From positions 1,922,001-1,986,000 of the forward strand of contig JACCLO010000003.1 in assembly GCA_029448655.1 (NCBI GenBank): a stretch of 64,000 bases of DNA, given 5' to 3'. This DNA comes from Wolfiporia cocos (lineage: Eukaryota > Basidiomycota > Agaricomycetes > Polyporales > Phaeolaceae). The translations under genes were made by a program, and so were the position numbers. This document shows positions 61,516-64,000 of the stretch, piece after piece (the stretch's first letter is position 1; every line of letters begins with the position of its first letter). A model generated the notes under the pieces. The model made no database searches. It saw nothing but the letters and a program-made list of their open reading frames with translations, and had not been told where the DNA came from.

Positions 61516-62079
61516 TGGCACGTCCTCCATTGCGATATCCACTCCGCCTTTCTTGATGGGTAGTACCTATGCTGTCTACTCCGACATAATACATACATTC
61601 GCAGTATATCTATATCTCATGTTCTCATGTTCTGCATATTGATGCGTCTTAATTGGACCGCTTACACGAGTTCTGTGCAGCCCCAAGCAGACGATTCGTT
61701 GGTCGACATCCATGGCTACACATAATTCGAGAACGGGGCGAACCAGCCGGCTTTTGTGAATTATGGTGGCGTACAAGTACTGATATCGCGTCTACAAATG
61801 ATTTGAAACAAGTTAGATACATGCAGTTGGATGCAAGTCCCTAGGGGACAAATGATAATGATGCAGTTGATGCAGGACAATACAGATGGGGCAGATGCAG
61901 GGAATATTCGACGAGATGTGCGATGCGAGCAGCGAATAGCAAAACGGTCAGTGTCCAAACGAGCGGGGGTTGAACCCGATGGGGACTGTTGGAAACAAAT
62001 TGACAGGCCGACCAAGGGTGTTGAGACAGCGTTACAAGAGAATTTAGGGAAGGGAGGGACAAGGGGTCAGCGCGCGGTG
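61516..62079. other. Convergent 3' intergenic region
   Basis: It lies between facing stop codons. Short frames only; nothing recognised. Confidence 0.55.
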
Positions 62080-64000
62080 TTAGTGTCCGTTGAGGACGAC
62101 GGGCGGCTGCCCGTTTTGCGACGCGGCGTGCTCTGCGCCGGCTTTGAAGAACGGCTCGAAGATCGCGTGGGGCTTCTTGAAGTCGTTGTGGACAACGTTG
62201 ACGAGGTAATACGTCTCCATGATGTCAGTAATGAGCCTGCCAGTGGTTGAGCCGGACTCGTGATACTTGCTCCATTGGCGACCGAGCTCGTACGCCTCGT
62301 CCTGATTGCACATTTTCCTTAATACGCCATATTGGATTTCGAACAATGGTACAGACCTTCCAAGCCATGAAGCTGATCGCCTCCACAATTGTGGGCTGAA
62401 TAATCTCTTTGTTCGGGAAAACGCCCCATGTGACCGCGTTGGGACCGTCAGAGTGCGTGTTCGTTCGCAGGTCGCCGCGCTTATTGATCACATAGTAAGT
62501 GATGTTTGCATCGCGCTCGATATGGGGCAGGAGCTTGTCGAGCAGCTCTGGCGAGACGAAGAACTCAAGGTATGCCTACACCCGGCGAGCGTTAGTTGAT
62601 TATGCAAAACGCATACACGTAACTTGTGCATACCTTCTGATAGACATAGCCATTCGGCGGCCCCCACCCATGGATCCGATCGTCACTCCGCGCACCATCG
62701 ACAGCAGGCTGCGAATTGATCGTCAAGAAGCCTATGTCGTTCAACTTCGCTAGTTGAGTGGCGATGACTGACGTCTCGGACGACGGCGCCGAGTCCGACC
62801 ATGGCAGCGCGGGGAGTTCGCCCAAACAGAACTTGGCAAATAGCTTGCCGATCTCTGCCACCGATGTTGGGTGGCCCCACAGCTGCAGAGCTTCCTCTTT
62901 CTAGGATAAATTGAACAGTCGAGATGTGAGCTATCCAACAACAGCGAGCGGGTATACTGGACATACCGTCTGCTTGATCCAGATACCATAGCCGTCGAGC
63001 TCACCGTACGCGGGGCTGCGCGCGTCACCGAATCGACCGTTGGGGTACTCGTCCCAGTTCTCTGTGCGCGAGAGGTAGGACTTAGTGCGATTTGCCCAGA
63101 AGATGGGGCGGATTGTCTCCGTGCGCCGGTTAGGAGTAAGAGACTGCGCGAATGTCATCATGTACTATCATGCAATCAGAGGGATTGACGACAACAAACC
63201 TGTCTCCAAGGAAGCGGCTTAATAGTCTGAATGCGCGGGACGAGATTTAGCTCTTCCAGCAGCATGCGTGTGGCCTTCTCCAGGTTCATGGTATAGAAAT
63301 GCAGTCCGCGGATGCCAATGGGGTCCTGGAGGATGCGGCGGCACATCTCTGCGACTAGCTTTGTGCCGATCTCGCGCACCTTCTCATCATTGTTCTTGTG
63401 AGGCTCGAGCGCGTCCCTGAACGACTGTGGGATCTTCGTCTTTGCGAGGGTCGTCGCCTTTTGGAACCCGTTCCACGTCTGAATCGGCGCAATCCCAGGC
63501 ACGATGGGCACTGTGATTCCCGCAGCACGAACGGCATGTACCCATCTGATGAAGATCTCGACATCGTAGAACATTTGTGTGAAGATGAAGTTTGCGCCGG
63601 CGTCGATCTTCTCCTTGAGGTACTGGAGCTCGAGCGCGAACTCCTCAGGTGGGAGAAGCTCATGCTGTGGGAACCCTGCCACGGCAATGTCGAAATAGTC
63701 GCCGTAGAGAGAGCGGATGTGCTGCACGAGATCGATGCCGTGAATAAAGCCACCTTCGACAGCTTCCCACTCGTCCTTGCCCATCGGTGGGTCCCCACGG
63801 AGGGCGAGGACGTTGCGGCAGCCATGCTGCTTCGCCTCCTACGACGGCGCATCCGGTTATATTTGAACGCTGCGACATCATACCGGGATCCACTTACCCT
63901 TAGCGCAATGTCCACCTTCTCCTTCGGCATGTTAGTGCATGTTAGATGCATACAAGTTTCAATGCCTATCAGCTTTTGACACGTCTTGACCATCTCAGAG
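62080..64000 (-). CDS. MTHFR: Methylenetetrahydrofolate reductase, N terminus beyond the right edge
   Basis: Exons on the minus strand: 63898 to past the edge, 63200-63838, 62967-63143, 62634-62900, 62357-62575 and 62080-62301, about 542 codons in the window. The catalytic barrel shows GIETCMHLTCTNMPKEK, QHGCRNVLALRGDPP, DYFDIAVAGFPQ, GANFIFTQMFYD, VPIVPGIAPIQ and GIRGLHFYTMNL. The linker and regulatory part shows RPIFWANRTKSYLSRTENWD, GDARSPAYGELD, YVYQKAYLEFFVSPELL and PNAVTWGVFPNKEIIQPTI. The enzyme reduces 5,10-methylene-THF to 5-methyl-THF, the methyl donor for methionine synthesis, in the cytosol. The C-terminal domain of the eukaryotic type binds S-adenosylmethionine as an inhibitor in animals; in fungi the effect varies. 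Roughly the first 70-100 residues are missing. Confidence 0.95.

Overview
The window is from a filamentous basidiomycete, most likely an agaricomycete; Polyporales is a guess. The reasons are short 45-60 bp introns with GTRNGY donors, in all but one of the boundaries I resolved, a DUF6533 membrane-protein family, an agaricomycete-type F-box/LRR gene, and a Ty3/gypsy element plus CACTA-like transposon debris. Genes lie on both strands without operons. Most coding sequences are split by introns, so no single open frame shows them; exon joins given here were read by eye from splice signals, frame and protein similarity.

Left end (1-8.7 kb): a Ty3/gypsy LTR retrotransposon on the minus strand runs off the left edge. 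Its gag-pol is one uninterrupted frame of more than 1,900 codons and carries a dUTPase domain between Gag and the protease. Its 5' LTR appears to sit inside an F-box/LRR gene whose remaining 3' part is interrupted again, about 1 kb further on, by a 0.63-kb foldback element built from two inverted tRNA-derived units.

Housekeeping block 1 (11-26.7 kb): a kinetochore Sos7-like gene (+), a convergent PIF1 helicase gene (-), a broken WBP4-like zinc-finger copy (+), an MFS transporter (+), a D-xylulose kinase (-) and a membrane-anchored pepsin-type protease (+).

Gene-poor block (26.7-48 kb): two DUF6533 membrane-protein genes (the first probably decaying), a CACTA/Plavaka-like transposase fragment, an uncharacterised conserved gene starting MGFFKR (-), then several kb with no gene, holding a tandem duplication. 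One copy of the duplication carries a 493-bp PIF/Harbinger-like MITE, and the other copy preserves the empty site.

Housekeeping block 2 (48-64 kb): a DUF202 membrane protein (+), a 611-residue protein of unknown function (+), an R3H-SUZ RNA-binding protein (-), an AVT-type amino-acid transporter (-) divergent from the RNA polymerase II subunit gene RPB4 (+), an 855-residue protein of unknown family (+), and a methylenetetrahydrofolate reductase gene (-) cut by the right edge.

These genes do not form one pathway. The strongest unusual signals are the dUTPase-bearing retroelement, the tRNA-derived foldback element, the MITE with its in-window empty site, a (TG)15 tract abutting an RPB4 3' splice site, and the 855-residue unknown protein.
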